Notes: generated by a model not told the origin, from the sequence alone. Positions 41,451 through 53,669 are shown, counted from the stretch's first letter. The stretch: 64,000 nucleotides of DNA from Clavaria fumosa (GCA_951802425.1 OX637798.1:434001-498000); one strand, 5' to 3'. A program made the numbers and translations.

Positions 41451-44354
41451 ATGTCGTCCTCCTACCAGTCCTTGACACCGACAAGGCCCGCGCCCCAAGC
41501 ACCTATACGACGTCCAGCAGACTCCATGTATTCCAACACCTCCGACAACCCGTCATCCGTCTCCGTTTCCACCCTCGCTTCCGTCGGCTACAATTTCATG
41601 GGTTCCGCCTTAACTTATACATCATCGTATTCTGGCATCGGCGGATCCCCACACAGACTGAATTCCGAATCACCCTTTGGCTCCCAAGTCGTCAGAAGCG
41701 GACCCGTCACCGTGAAAGAAGACGGTTTCGCAAGTTTCCTCTGGAGACCGAAGTGGCTGGTGTTGAAGGAACAATCATTAGCTATACATAAGAACGAGGT
41801 CTGTCCCATCCATTCGGGAATTAGGTCGATTGACTGCGATGATGATCGTGCCTTCATCTCCCCTCCGTCGCTTATTTCCACTAGACTTCACCACAGCAAG
41901 CGGTTATCTGGCTTAAAGATATCTCGAACATCGAACGAACGGACTTGAAACCTTACTGCCTCCTTTTAGAAACCAAAGACAAGAAATATTTCCTTGCGTT
42001 GAAGAGCGATGAGGAACTCTACTCATGGCAGGACGATGTCTATACACGAAGTCCTCTCATGGGTGTCAGCAATCCAACCAATTTCGTTCATAAAGTCCAT
42101 GTCGGTTTTGATCCTATTACTGGCCACTTTACCGTGAGTGCTTCTGGTCGGCCCATCGACAACCTGCCTCTCAAACAACACACAATCCCTAGGGCATGCC
42201 CGAGCAGTGGAGCAAACTGCTCACTAAGTCCGCCATTACCCGCGAAGACTATGCCCGCGACCCGCAGGCCGTGCTAGACGTGCTCGAGTTCTACACGGAC
42301 CACCAGAAGCGCGAGCTGGAAGATATGACCGCTCTCATGGGACGCTCCACTTCCACTTCCTCCACGGGCAGCTCCCCATCCTCACTCGCCCAATACGGCC
42401 TTCCAGACACTGGAGCTCCCGCGCGCTTCAACGCCGGTACCGGCCTCGGGGGCATGGCCAAGCTCGGTTCCTCGTCGTCCGTCTCCGTCGACACGCGGCC
42501 GCAGCTGAAGCGCCTCGAGTCAGCTCCCGCGGGCGCTAATGGCGACTCACCAAGCTCCGCCGCGAGCGCCGTGTCGCCCGTCAGCACTGTGCGCGGGACA
42601 GCGGCGGACCACATCAACGGAGGTACGCATGGCCTCCTATCCGCCACGCGCCAGCTGCCGCAGGCCTCGCGCCCCGCCCCGCCGCGGCCACTGCTCACGC
42701 CCAACCGGGCAGCCCCGCCGACGCCGGTGTCCAAGATAGACACCCTACCGTCGTCCGCGGACCTACGCGCACGACAGAAGGCGCAGGGCCCGTCATCGTC
42801 AGGCGTGGGAGGCAATAGGATGCCACCGAGGAAGGAGTCATTGACGTCGAACACGGCTGACTCACAGGGCGCGTCGGGTGCAGCAGCGTCGTCATCTGCA
42901 ACGGCGCAACGGGATCAGAGAGATCATCAGAGAGAGCAGAGAGACAGGCTGCAGGAGGAGGACGAGAGGCCGCAGCCGACGTCGGCCAAGTCTCCCCCTG
43001 CCAAGTCTCCCCCTGCCAAGTCTACGCTGCCTGCGGGCCAGCCGGCGTCTGCGACGCTGGGGATACCCGCGGGATCGGCACCCGTCAGACCTCTGCAGCC
43101 CAATAAGGTGAAGATCGCCCCTTTGCCAGAGAAGGAAAAAAGCTTGGCTGCTGCTGCTGCTGCACTCGAGAAGCCCAAGGAGAAACATGAGAAGGAGAAG
43201 AGAATCAGCACCATGACGGAAGTGCAGATCATGGAGAAACTGAGGCAGGTCGTGTCACCCGATGATCCAAAGACTTTATACAGCAAGATCAAGAAAGTCG
43301 GACAAGGGTGAGCCCCGCTCATTGCATCATCCGAGATTCGGGCTTAATCCTTTTCTTTTCCTTTTCTTTAGTGCTTCGGGACATGTATATGTTGCGAAGA
43401 CTCTGGCGACCGGGAAGAAGGTCGCCATCAAGGAGATGGACTTGTCGCACCAGCCTCGGAAAGAGCTGATCGTCAACGAGATCCTTGTCATGAAGGAGTC
43501 GCAACATCCAAACATAGTCAACTTCCTCGAGTCGTATCTTGTGAAAAGCAACGAACTCTGGGTCGTGATGGAGTTCATGGAGGGAGGTGCGCTCACGGAC
43601 ATCATTGAGAATAACACGCTCGAGGAAGACCAGATCTCGAGTATCTGTCTGGAGGTAGGTCACTCAACCGTTTTTCAGTAATACGACCACCATGACGTTG
43701 GACTACTGCAGACGTGCAAAGGCTTGTGTCATCTCCATAGTCAGTCGATCATCCACCGCGACATCAAGTCAGACAACGTGCTGCTAGATGCACAGGGTCA
43801 TGTGAAGATCAGTGCGTGTTCTATTTGGCCGTGCAGCACGACCTCTATATCTTGACACCCTTCGTCTAGCTGACTTTGGCTTCTGTGCCAAACTGACGGA
43901 CCAGAAGTCTAAACGTGCTACGATGGTAGGGACGCCTTACTGGATGGCGCCCGAAGTGGTGAAGCAGAAGGAATACGGCGCTAAGGTCGACATCTGGTCA
44001 CTCGGAATTATGGCGATCGAGATGATAGAGAACGAGCCGCCCTATCTCGACGAGGAGCCACTCAAAGCGCTGTATCTGATTGCGACTAACGGCACGCCCA
44101 CGCTCAAAAAGCCCGAGGCGCTCAGCCAGGAGCTGAAAAACTTTTTGGCTGTTTGCCTGTGCGTCGACGTCTCGAGCCGTGCAACTGCCAACGAGCTGCT
44201 GGAGGTGCGAGAGCGTCTCATTTGTTCTCTTAGAAATGAGCCATCCCGCTAATCGATGACATTCGTTATCCGCTTGCAGCACGAGTTCTTGAGGAAGTCA
44301 TGTGCACTGTCGGGGCTCGCGCCCTTGCTACGATTCAGAACGAAGCCATCATGA
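41451..44354 (+). CDS. CLA4: p21-activated protein kinase, Cla4-like (PH, CRIB, kinase)
   Basis: A Ser/Thr kinase acting downstream of Cdc42/Rac in polarity, septum formation and hyphal growth. Seven exons: 41,451-41,798; 41,885-42,133; 42,193-43,307; 43,372-43,654; 43,712-43,811; 43,870-44,204; 44,280-44,354. Together they encode 834 residues. A PH domain lies at about 85-190 ([34 protein letters not shown]). The CRIB follows ([20 protein letters not shown], split by intron 2), then a long Pro/Ser-rich linker. The kinase shows [37 protein letters not shown] and [11 protein letters not shown], all catalytic residues present. PH plus CRIB plus PAK kinase is the Cla4 layout, not Ste20, which lacks PH. 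Splice sites were chosen by frame and motif continuity. The pheromone gene is about 2.6 kb downstream. Confidence 0.92.
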
Positions 44355-44760
44355 TCCCACCCCTTTTCCTTATCCCTCTTTCTTTCATCCGAGGTGATGT
44401 TCGATGCTTGTGTCTTCAACGACTGTGACCACGGTACTTTGGTCTTCCCCCTTCTCATGCCATTCATCACATCCCCCAGCCCTCTCCGATAGTGAACCCT
44501 TTTCGTTGCATTGACCGAAGATTTCCTCCTTGATTTGAGCTCTGTTTCCCAGCATTATGCCCTGTGTGGTCAAATATGTATAATCTTTCAGTTGCTGCTG
44601 TCTGCAAAATCCTTTGGGCGGCGTGTACATAGATGGTGTATAAGAAAGCATGTGAATGCGGGTTGACTGAAGTGGTTGATTGGAAGGAAAGGTAAAGGAA
44701 TAGAAAGCAAAGGATGACAGACATGACGATGACGATGCAATGACTGTAGGACATTGCGTG

Positions 44761-46319
44761 TTAGAACCTACTAGCAAGAAGGGCGCGGTACAGAGTATTG
44801 GCCTCTTCGAAACGGGAATTGCGCAGTGTGAAGTGTGCCATCTCCGCAGAATCCGCGTCTGAAGAGGGCTGAACGATGTCATGCTTGATGAGAGAGTGGT
44901 AAAAGCGACATAGCTGACAAATAGAACGTGTGAAATTGGAGGCCCAGGATGAAACGCGCGAGATGGGAAACTGACGTTCTGAACGCCCTTGGCAAAACGG
45001 TCGTCACCAACTAGACCGTCCCGTTCTTGCTTCTCGGCAGCGTCCAGCCATTCGATACTTTCATGTATGAACCAGCCAAGGACTTCTGTGCGGACGAGAT
45101 CCGCAACCGTGGTCTGGCCACCCGTAGCGTTGTCTAAGACGGTGGTTGGGTCATGGAGAAGCCGACCCATGAGATCAAAGGAAGCCAAAGTGGGTGGCAG
45201 ACGCTTGAGGACCTCGATGTATCTGGATGTGAGCTGCAAATTCGAGAAAGAGCATGACACGGAGAATAGCGCAAGAAAAAGTGTGTACGCTATTGAGGGA
45301 TTGTGGGAGACGATTAGCGCGAGGTCGAGCGACGTCACCATGGTCGTAGACGCTAGTTGAGATATTGAAGGGGCGAGACTCTATGATTGTCAGAGGATAA
45401 GAAAGAGGCGAACGTCGCGCAGCCAAAAATTTCATGGCTCACGCGTTGCTCAGCAAGAGTGAGTACACGCTCGCGGGCTGCGAGAAGAAGGATCATTGCA
45501 TGCGCAATCCTCTCATTTTCTTGGTCTTTCCGTGACGCTGCGCAGACTTTACCAGACGACGACAGTCCAATCGACTCAGAAGGCGTGGCAGGGGTGGGAC
45601 AAAGTGTGGTTCGTGGACTGCGCCGTGCGTCGAGGTTGAGAGGCTCCAAATTTTCGGATCTAATCAGCAGAAGGTTCGTCACTGCCGTGAGATGACAAGG
45701 GCCAACGAAATACATCGATTTATTGTGCTTGTCCACCTTGTATGCCTCGCCGTCCAAAAAAAGTTCTGAGAGTTTGAATTCTGGTGGCAGCGGTGATCGT
45801 GCCAGATCGTTTGGAGATCTAAAGCCAATCTGTTTGCTTTCAGTGAGCTTGCACGAGATAGTACATTAATTATCACGTACGTCACTACCATCGCCTTTCA
45901 AGATTTTCCATAAAACCCAAACTAGCTGTAGGTTCTCCACCGGTCCACCGGCACCAGCAATTTTGAGGGCTTGATCTCTCTCACTGACGAAAGCTTTGTG
46001 GAGCACAGAATTGAACGGGTTGATGACCATCGGGTATGGCGCATATAGTGAGTATAAGATATAAGCAACGAGGATGCGCTGGTATAGCTTGAAAGGAAGG
46101 TAAGTACTGTGATGCGAGACACATTCAGGCGCAAGCACAGACTTGAGCGGGGGGGTCTAGGAGAGGCAATAAGGCATCTAGAGCCACCTGAAATCTTGCG
46201 GTAGGTTGCACAAGCTGAGAAAAGGCCTGAGCAGCAGCAGAGCACGGCAGCGTATACGCCCTAGATAGCAAGTGGCTCACGGAAGCCTGCAAAGATGGAG
46301 GGTGATTTACGCTGGGCAT
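44761..46319 (-). CDS. CCR4-NOT complex subunit 11 (CNOT11) homologue, frame shifted at a C7 run
   Basis: A subunit of the CCR4-NOT deadenylase complex, acting in mRNA decay. Exons (minus): 46,319-45,881; 45,829-45,443; 45,380-44,976; 44,913-44,761. Conserved blocks are YLPFKLYQRILVAYILYSLY...NPFNSVLHKAF near the N-terminus, PLPPEFKLSELFLDGEAYKV in the middle, and the C-terminal CNOT11 helical domain (SLDLALIVSHNPSIAYTLF, RTEVLGWFIHESIEWLDAAE, LCRFYHSLIKHDIVQ). Within exon 1 the frame changes at seven C's (46,149-46,155). The exons sum to 1,384 nt, and removing one C gives 461 codons and a continuous ...LLDPPLKSVLAPE. This is either a sequencing error or a true lesion. Assignment is by recalled family pattern. 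Confidence 0.78.
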
Positions 46320-46795
46320 TTCGTGAGTAAGCCTCAAGGAGCCAGATCTCGCGGAGCTGCCAACCAGCTACAGTACAGCTACAGACTGTCGTAGGCCAGT
46401 TTGCAGGGGCGGGTCATGTGATTTGTAACCGCAATAGCAGCAGCATGATAAGCATAGCCACCGCGCTGCCACAATTAACCTACTCGGCGGTTGCCAAGTT
46501 CTGGATACCTACGATTCTACACCCGTCTATCACGCGTCGAGGCGCCTTTGTCTCACACAAAAGGTTCTGGTCGGGACACTTTTGTTTACAGCTAGTCTTC
46601 GGCATCATGGCCAGCTAGCTTGAGCAACCGCTGCGCGCGTTATCACCATGGAGGCATCCTTCAGAAACAATTCCATCCCGCGAACATAACAACGTTCCCT
46701 GCACAATTGTCTCGGTCGCCAGCTGCTTCTTGATTGTCTAGCACCTCACTCTTCACTGTGCGGCTTGTTGTTATTCACATGACGGGCTCGCTGGG

Positions 46796-46803
46796 CTATA
46801 AAA
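46796..46803 (+). promoter_or_regulatory. TATA box of the pheromone gene
   Basis: gctataaaac at about 46,795-46,804 lies roughly 130 bp before the start codon. A pyrimidine-rich leader (catcttcatcttcatctac) runs up to the ATG. Confidence 0.6.
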
Positions 46804-46927
46804 CAACCTTCAAACTTCGCATTGGAGGCTTTCCTTCCTCATACAGCAAAGCATCTCCAACGGCTTCTTCTTCCATCAACCATTCCTACTGCTAGTTCAG
46901 TCCTTAACCATCTTCATCTTCATCTAC

Positions 46928-47110
46928 ATGGACTCATTCTCAACAATTGCACTTTCTCTTCCCGGCTCCACGCCCGCTGCTCCTACCGCTGCTGAGGACG
47001 TGCTCCTATCGCAGTCGACACACCGCAATGACGAGGAGGGCTCCTCAGAAGTCCCTGTTGACCACGAGGACAATCTTTACATCACTCGAACCTGGTGTGT
47101 AGTGGCGTGA
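46928..47110 (+). CDS. Mating-type lipopeptide pheromone precursor (CaaX)
   Basis: A 60-codon single-exon gene. The protein starts MDSFSTIALSLPGSTPAAPT, is acidic in the middle (THRNDEEGSSEVPVDHEDN) and ends LYITRTWCVVA-stop. The last four residues CVVA form a farnesylation/CaaX box, and the MD-F start and small size are typical of basidiomycete pheromone precursors. Processing commonly occurs at a charged dipeptide 10-14 residues before the cysteine; E47-D48 fits, giving a mature peptide near NLYITRTWC after CaaX cleavage and methylation. Such peptides are secreted through an ABC exporter and bind STE3-type receptors of another mating type. A TATA box and CT-rich leader precede it. A splice donor overlapping the CaaX codons could give an alternative non-CaaX end, which I think unlikely. 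Confidence 0.8.
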   Translation: MDSFSTIALSLPGSTPAAPTAAEDVLLSQSTHRNDEEGSSEVPVDHEDNLYITRTWCVVA

Positions 47111-47970
47111 AGCAGCTGGCGTGTATTGGTAAATGTCTCTCCTGCTCGCCTCATTCTGTTACACGCTAACCACGCCTCTGTGCTTTAGGCAGCAACTCTT
47201 ATTCTTTTTCTTTCCATTGTCGTCCCGTCTCGCCACGCAATGAATATGACTATCGTAACATTAGAAATCACTGCATTTTGCCCACCCTCTTTTTTCTTTA
47301 TAATTCAGCCGGGTACCGAATTTTCATTGTAATCTATTCGATGGGAGGACGTTTGCGGTCGTCACGAACATTCTTTATCTGTTTATCATAGTTCCTTCGT
47401 AGAGCGTATGTGAAATATGAAGTACTATTTTTTAAAAATTCGGAATCTGAAGTTAACCATGGTGTGGATGACTTGTTCTCTGGGTAAATGGTACATGCAG
47501 CTATAGATAATACTTGCCGCAGAGGTAACTGATCTGAAAATGCGTTCTCTAGCAACACCAAGATTGGAACATCAGCAGGCAGTGATCGGGAACTCGTCAC
47601 AAGGCTATCCTGTTCGAATATACGCTCTAGGTGTGGTGTTGTCCCTCTCATTGAGCTCCCATGCAGTCATTCAAGATACGGTAGTTACTGTCACTGGATG
47701 GATTCAGTATGCGCATTGATGAAGCAACAGCTCCATTTGCGGCAGATGTCAACATCAGACATGCATTGCGTGGCAATCGTCACGGTGAGGCACAAGGATT
47801 GGACTAGCAGGGAGCTGGATCAGGAAGAACGAGTACAGTACCATGAATAAGAAAAGCTCTTGCAAGCAAGGGAACACTTAGACACATCCGGATCACAACT
47901 AGAATTGTTGCATTGGTGCTTCTAGCTCACGATACACAGAGGCCGCATGTCCAGCTCCTTTTTTTTTTGT
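47111..47970. other. Spacer between pheromone gene and trehalose gene
   Basis: No STE3 receptor or second CaaX gene was found. A 105-codon minus-strand ORF (47,651-47,334, MRGTTPHLERIFEQ) is AT-rich and resembles nothing I know. The poly-T run at about 47,960 may belong to the 3' end of a neighbour. Confidence 0.5.
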
Positions 47971-50900
47971 TCACGCCACATTCGCAAATTGCCATAAGAC
48001 TTCGCTCGTCTTCTCCGCATCCAGCTTCCAACGCGCGTCTGTGCTCTTCCCGCTCGTCGAGCACGTCTCTGCATGGTTAATCTCTTTCAAACGACGAAGC
48101 AGCTTCTCATCGCCACCCATCACAAGCACAAAGCCGAACCCAACCTCCGCCCCCGCCGCCTCGTTCTCGTCCTCGTGCATCATCCACGCAGCCGCCCCCC
48201 GTCCGGCTAGCGGTGAGTGCAAAGGCCCTGCCGGGTGTAGGATCGCCCCAACAGCTGTAGAGCGCGATACGTTGTCGGGCAAGATCAGGAACGAGTTCGC
48301 ACCAGGAACTATGCGTAAGCCGTAACGCTCGCCTAGGCTGTGATCGCGAGTGTGAAGACAAGAAAAAAGAGCTCGAAACTCGGAGGAGAGCTTTACCTAT
48401 CAAAGATGTGGTTCTGCGCTTCCGCAGCCTGCCTACGTGCCCATTGACAGTCTTTGCAGTCCTGGGAAGACGCCGCACCGGTCCAAAAACGCCAGACCAC
48501 TGAAGCCTCACGTTCTTCTATAAACGAGCCTGGCGTTCGTTCGGTGAACTATCTTCCGGCTTCAATCCCCAAAAGAAAAAGAAAAAACTGGGCACGCATG
48601 GGAACCCACATAGTGCAATATCTCAAGACAAGCACTCTTCCAGGTTAAGTTATAATTGACCACCATATTTGTCCACGCCGCGGGAACATTCCGGCTAGGT
48701 ATTGTCCTGATGAAGCAGCCGTTCTCCGCGCTGAGGCAAACCGAGTCAGCTTTCCATCCCATACTTAACAAGGTAACCTCCGAGCAATAATATTAACTCA
48801 CACGATGCCGAGGTTGGGAATCCTTTCTGCAACCTGTTCCATGACGCCCTTAACCGGCATCCCACTCAACAACCACACTTGATTCCTTTCATCCTGGACG
48901 AGGCGGCTCAGCAGCTGCATCACATCCTCGGGCGGTGCAAACGGCTGCATCAGTCCCACGCGTGTCACGTCGCGCTGCCAGAGCGTCCCTTCAAAGTCGA
49001 GGAGCAACAACCGCGTCCGCGAATGCCGATAACGCGGCAGCAAGCCGCGCACGTCAAACTCTGGGATTGTTGACAAATCTTCACGATGATGTTCCGTGTT
49101 GGCGCGCAAGCAACGTGTCAGGAACGTCGTCACAAACGTTTGCGCGGTCTGCGTGATGACGTGACTGTGAAGTTCCTACAACACACAAAAAGCATGAGAC
49201 GAAGGCACCCTTTGTATATCAGCTTACCTCCCAGCGGATCAGAGCCTCTTCGTCAGACATTGTCAATGCCTACATCGTGGTACTAAGCCCCGCCCCACAC
49301 CTTCTGAAGCAATAAGACGGACCTGATGGATAGCCTTGGCCGTCCCCCGGGTGTCCCAAGGATTAATGGCAATACATGAACGGAACCCGCTGTAACTATA
49401 CGACCCAGTGAACTATACAAAGGTGAGCTCAAGTAGCAAAGAAATCCGGCTGCCCATGATCACATACCTCGCTTAAGATCAACGGACGATGTCTCCCCTC
49501 TTGACATTCTACAAACTCATGCGTCCTAATGATGCTCGTCAGGTAACTATTGCCAGGGAGGACGGAGTTGACGCTCCCTACCTAAGAGCCATGCCCTCCC
49601 GCAAGCTAGTAACCAAGAATGCGTCCGCAACAGTAAGGAGAGCAAGATACTGCGAAAACGTGAGGTCCTGTGTGTGCAGGAACACCACGGGCTGGTAGGT
49701 CAGCGTGGAGAAACGCGAGTTGATGTGTGACACGATGTCCGCCACGCCTCCCGCGAGCTCGTTCGACTCGGTCGTCTGCAGCGCCACCTGGATCAACACC
49801 ACCTGTAGAATTTGGAGGGGACTCATCAGACAAGGCAACCTACATTTTTGGATATAAAGAAGGGCCTCACCTTCTGTTGGAACTCGGGATTACTGTCCAG
49901 GAAGTGCTCAAAAGCTTGGATTTTTTGCCTGACACCCTGTGAAAACAAGGAAGTCGAAGTTGTATAGATCACTCGAAAGAGCAAACCTGAATGGTGTCCA
50001 ACTTGTCACGGCCCACTACGAGGTACATACCAGCATACCGCTGCTTCAGGATGCTGACCCACTCTGCCACTTCAGGATCTTGGCTGCGAAAATGAGTACA
50101 CTTTTCAACAGCCACCACAGGAGCCAAGCAAATATCCTCACCGCTTCTCCTTGAGTGCTCGAACGTCAATCCCCATCGGGAACACGCCCACGTCGACAAA
50201 ACGTCCGCCCCCGCCCTTTTCGAGGAGGATGCCCTTGGGGAGGGCTTCAAGGGACAATATGCGCGACACCGTCTGGCGGAAATGGCGCGCGTAGCTCGCC
50301 GTCTGGAAGCCAACGAGGTCCGCCCCGAGCACACCGCGCAGAAGCGCCTCGCGCACGGACAGGCAACGAAAGATCTCGGACGATGGGAACGCGACATGCA
50401 TGAAGAACCCGATCGGTGAGTGCGCCGGCAGCACCCGCCGTAGAAGCGAGGGGAGTAACATCAAATGGTAGTCGTTCACCCAAACTAGGAAACGAGAAGA
50501 AACCCTTTCATATGAGAAAATGAAAAAATGGGCACGGGTTGCTCACTTATGTCGCCTTCCTTGTAATTGGCAGCGATGACGTCAGCGAACCGTTGGTTGA
50601 CGGAAACGTACTGCTTGAATGATGCTGACTCGTAGAAGAGCTTCGTTTTGGGTGCGTCTGGCACAGCATAGTGCAAACATGGCCAGAGAACCTGAATCCA
50701 AGGTTTCAGCAAGAATGCGTAGAATAGCGAATGACCAACAATACGCACCTGATGACAGAACTCATCGTAACAGCTCTCAAACTCAGAGTCCGGAATCCAG
50801 ACGGGCACGCTCATGCGTTGTTCCACCATGGCGCGATCGACGGCGCGCCTGAGGTCGTCACCGAAACCATCGGTGTTAGTGCCGAGAGTCCCGACCCAGA

Positions 50901-51558
50901 GCGTGCGATGGAGCCGGTCAGCGACGCTATCCAATGCGTTCTTGAGCCCGCCATTGCAGTGCGAGTTGGGCTCAAGCTGCCATGGCGCGCGTAAAAGGTC
51001 CCCCATTGGCCGCCGCGACGTGGAGCGCACGCGCTGTACGCGCTGCGGCGACGACGATCCGCCCGTAGTAGTGCGTGAGTAGGCATATTTGCGCGTCACC
51101 GCGGACGACGGTGGAGATGAGGTGTTGCTATTGGAAGGGAGGGTGGTGGGGGTGGGGTGAACCTCGGTCGCGTCAGCGATGACTTGGGCCGCGGCGGCGA
51201 GGGTTGCACTCGTGAATTTGGAGAAAGGGTTGGCGTTCTCCGCAAGCGGAGTGTGTGTGGCAGGGCTGGCGGACTTGGAGACGTGTCTTGACTTATGAAT
51301 ACGTAACTGAGCAAAGGAGGAGTGTAGAGAAGAAATGGAGCTTACGTTCAAGAGGTCCTCGACAATGCTCCTCAGAGGTTCTTGCCCTTTAGCAACGCCA
51401 TTAAGGACAAAAGTCGCAGCACCACTGCTGAGTGAGGGAAGCGTGGGCTTTTGTCGGATATTGTGATCTGGAGTGGAAGGGGTCGACTCTCCCGAGGCGA
51501 TTGTGGTGGGCAGGAAGAGGGAAGCGACGACGATACGGTGTTGCCGAAGCGAATTCAT
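47971..51558 (-). CDS. Trehalose-6-phosphate synthase complex regulatory subunit (Tps3/Tsl1-like)
   Basis: A multi-exon gene (roughly nine or more exons) from ATG 51,558 to TGA 47,971. The N-terminus RQHRIVVASLFLPTT is the first strand of the GT20 fold. It is followed by a long Ser/Thr/Pro insert (about 51,480-51,000) before the synthase body (LHRTLWVGTLG, PDSEFESCYDEFCHQ, VNDYHLMLLPSLLRR, GFFMHVAFPSSEIFR, THEFVECQEGRHRPLILSEF). The HAD-type phosphatase domain starts at about 48,990 with LLLLDFEGTLW. Catalytic trehalose phosphatases have D-x-D-G-T there; Glu replaces the second Asp, so this domain is probably inactive. The insert plus degenerate phosphatase point to the Tps3/Tsl1 regulatory subunit of the trehalose synthase complex, used in stress and carbon storage. 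Introns were inferred from in-frame GT-AG joins, not proven. Confidence 0.8.
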
Positions 51559-52082
51559 CGTCAACCACGATGACTAGAGATGATAGGGCGAAGGGAGAGG
51601 ATGATGATGCTTTCTCCGTTCCCTTCCTGCGCGCATGCCGCGATCTCCACCCTTTAATTATTATAAAGTTGATTTGATCACGCGCACGTCTGCGGCTGCT
51701 ATGAGTGGTGTGCGTGGGTTTTCTTCTCCGTCTCCACCCGACACAATGGTGTGAACGTTGAACAGCAAAGCAAAATCCCCCCTTTTTTTTTTTTTTTCAT
51801 CACACAAATGCCATTGAACGTTTCACGCATCGACAAACCCCTTATATCGCATATAGTCGATAAGTTTCTGTTGTAGCTATCCAGCACATACAGCCGAAGA
51901 TAGGCAATCGCGGTCATCACCGCAGAGTTGAGAAAGGGCGCGGATGTCCGTACGGTCATCCGCCCGCATACGACAGAGAACGAGAACGTGTCGGCCGGAC
52001 TCGTGCGAAGAGTGAAAAGTTCAGTCAGTACCCGGCCTTCTGTCGTACTCCCACTTACAATGGCTAACGCTATGCTAAGGCC
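51559..52082. other. Divergent intergenic region, trehalose gene / dioxygenase
   Basis: It holds the promoters of both flanking genes. A 19-base T run lies at about 51,782-51,800. No gene was recognised among the short ORFs. Confidence 0.5.
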
Positions 52083-52212
52083 CATCAGCAAAATAGTTCC
52101 GCTAGATGTAAGTATAAAAATGGTATGGACTTGTACCTCAAGATGTAGGTGTGTACATGTAGGTGTTACATAGCGGAGTCCATACTGTCAAACTGGTTCT
52201 ACTGATCTGATG
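52083..52212. mobile_element. Diverged MITE of the 'catcagcaaaacagct' family
   Basis: catcagcaaaatagttccgctagatgtaagtat at the left and atactgtcaaactggttctactgatctgatg at the right are imperfect inverted repeats. The inner tggtatggac and ggtgttacat words match the 3,661 copy. It lies about 330 bp upstream of the dioxygenase start. Confidence 0.65.
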
Positions 52213-52541
52213 CTACTTCACAGCTGCTGCAAAACCTTCGCCTAATACAAGCGCCTAAACACAAGCACGAGTTGGCTAATCCATGACTCAACCTTTAACC
52301 GACACAATTGATTTTTTAGTTAGGCCATTGGCTCTGCCGAGCAACAACGTCATCTCTGGTCAGGTGACTCAGCCGTATCGGACGGAGCTAAAAGGACAAA
52401 GTATTATAAACACGCAGCTAAGCTGGTGACGAAAGGTATGGAGGTGTATTTTATATTGTTAATTTTTCATGATGGATCCGAACCCCTTTCTTTTGCGTGA
52501 TAGATGCGCGTATTGCACTTTCCACTTCTATCATCTCCACC

Positions 52542-53545
52542 ATGCCACCCGACAAACAAATATTTTTTGTCCCTAAGCAGTCTGTCCCTTTGTACCTCAT
52601 CGCGTACTCGGTCGTCCGCAATTTGTACACCAGCTTCTCACCTCTCTGGTCCTTCCGAGCTGGTGCATGGAACCCTCAAGCGGACGTAGAAGGCCCATTC
52701 TACCTTGTTTCTCCGCCTCGGCGCGACATCGAGTCTGGCAAGGCTGTCTTCGCGTCCAAGGAGCTCATTGACGGTACACTTTTTTTGTCATACTTCCTCT
52801 GACAAACAAACCGTTTAACTCCCCCCCCTCCAGAGTACGGAGCATTTCTCCTGACAGGCAAAGTGATTGGCGCTGACGGAGCCCCCCTTGCGGGCGCCAC
52901 AATCGACATGTGGCAAGTACGTCTGTTCCTCCCGTTCTCTCACTACCTTAACCGCTGACCCGAAACTACCGTCTCTCCATTACCTGCTGCCCATTTTTAC
53001 TAGGCCGACACGAAAGGCAATTACTACTGCTTCACCTACAATCTCCGGGGCACCGTTACTACTGACAGAAATGGCGCCTTCGAGATCCTTACTGTCCCTT
53101 GCTGCCGCTACGGCTTTTCTACTAACGTCTCCCGCCCCTCACACTTCCACATCAAGGTCTACCCGCCCCAGGGCGACAAAACGGACTCACAACCGTTCAC
53201 GACGCAGCAGTACCTATGCCCTAATAACGACGTTCGGGATTTGGAAAACGACATGTACGCCAGTCTTCAGCTTTATCTGCTTATTAATGAACTCATTCTT
53301 TTATTACTCACAGGACAAAATATATCATGCATGAGAATCGCCCCGTCAATATGCTTAAAGCTTGGGCAGTCCCAGACAGCTCCGGCAAGACTTTCCAAGA
53401 GCTCCCGCCGCTCCAGGACAACGCTGAGGCGCAAGCTAAAAAGGACGATTGGAACAAGCGCATTGCTGACGCTGGCTCTAGTGCCAAGGTCATTTCGGGT
53501 GCTCACTGCGAGTTGAGGCTTAATTCAGTCAAGGGGTGGTTCTAG
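52542..53545 (+). CDS. Intradiol ring-cleavage dioxygenase
   Basis: A non-haem Fe(III) enzyme that opens catechol-type rings between the two hydroxyls, used in aromatic and lignin-fragment breakdown. Exons 52,542-52,773; 52,834-52,916; 53,004-53,254; 53,314-53,545 give 265 residues. Motifs are DVEGPFYLVSPPRRDIESG near 45-65, GKVIGADGAPLAGATIDMWQ, then ADTKGNYY with a ligand Tyr candidate. Further on come LRGTVTTDRNGAFEILTVPC and RPSHFHIKVYPP with the His-x-His iron ligands. No secretion signal is evident, so it is probably cytoplasmic. The C-terminus (DDWNKRIADAGSSAKVISG) is unremarkable. The exact substrate (catechol, hydroxyquinol or other) cannot be told. Its 3' end is 124 bp from that of the convergent MICOS gene. 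Confidence 0.88.
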
Positions 53546-53669
53546 CCGTTACCTATCACCTATATGTCGGAGTCTTGTTATATTATAATAGTGAAGCGTA
53601 TCCGCCTTGCCACTTTCTGGAATCGAGAGGCACGGCAATATGGTTAATGAGCATCTATCATGTACTGCA

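Noticed and set aside
47334..47651. STE3 pheromone receptor remnant next to the pheromone gene
   Set aside because: The 105-codon minus-strand ORF has no seven-helix pattern and no receptor motif.
51699..52091. 130-codon minus-strand ORF between the trehalose and dioxygenase genes
   Set aside because: No recognisable family, crosses the T-run and the MITE edge, and sits in a likely promoter region.
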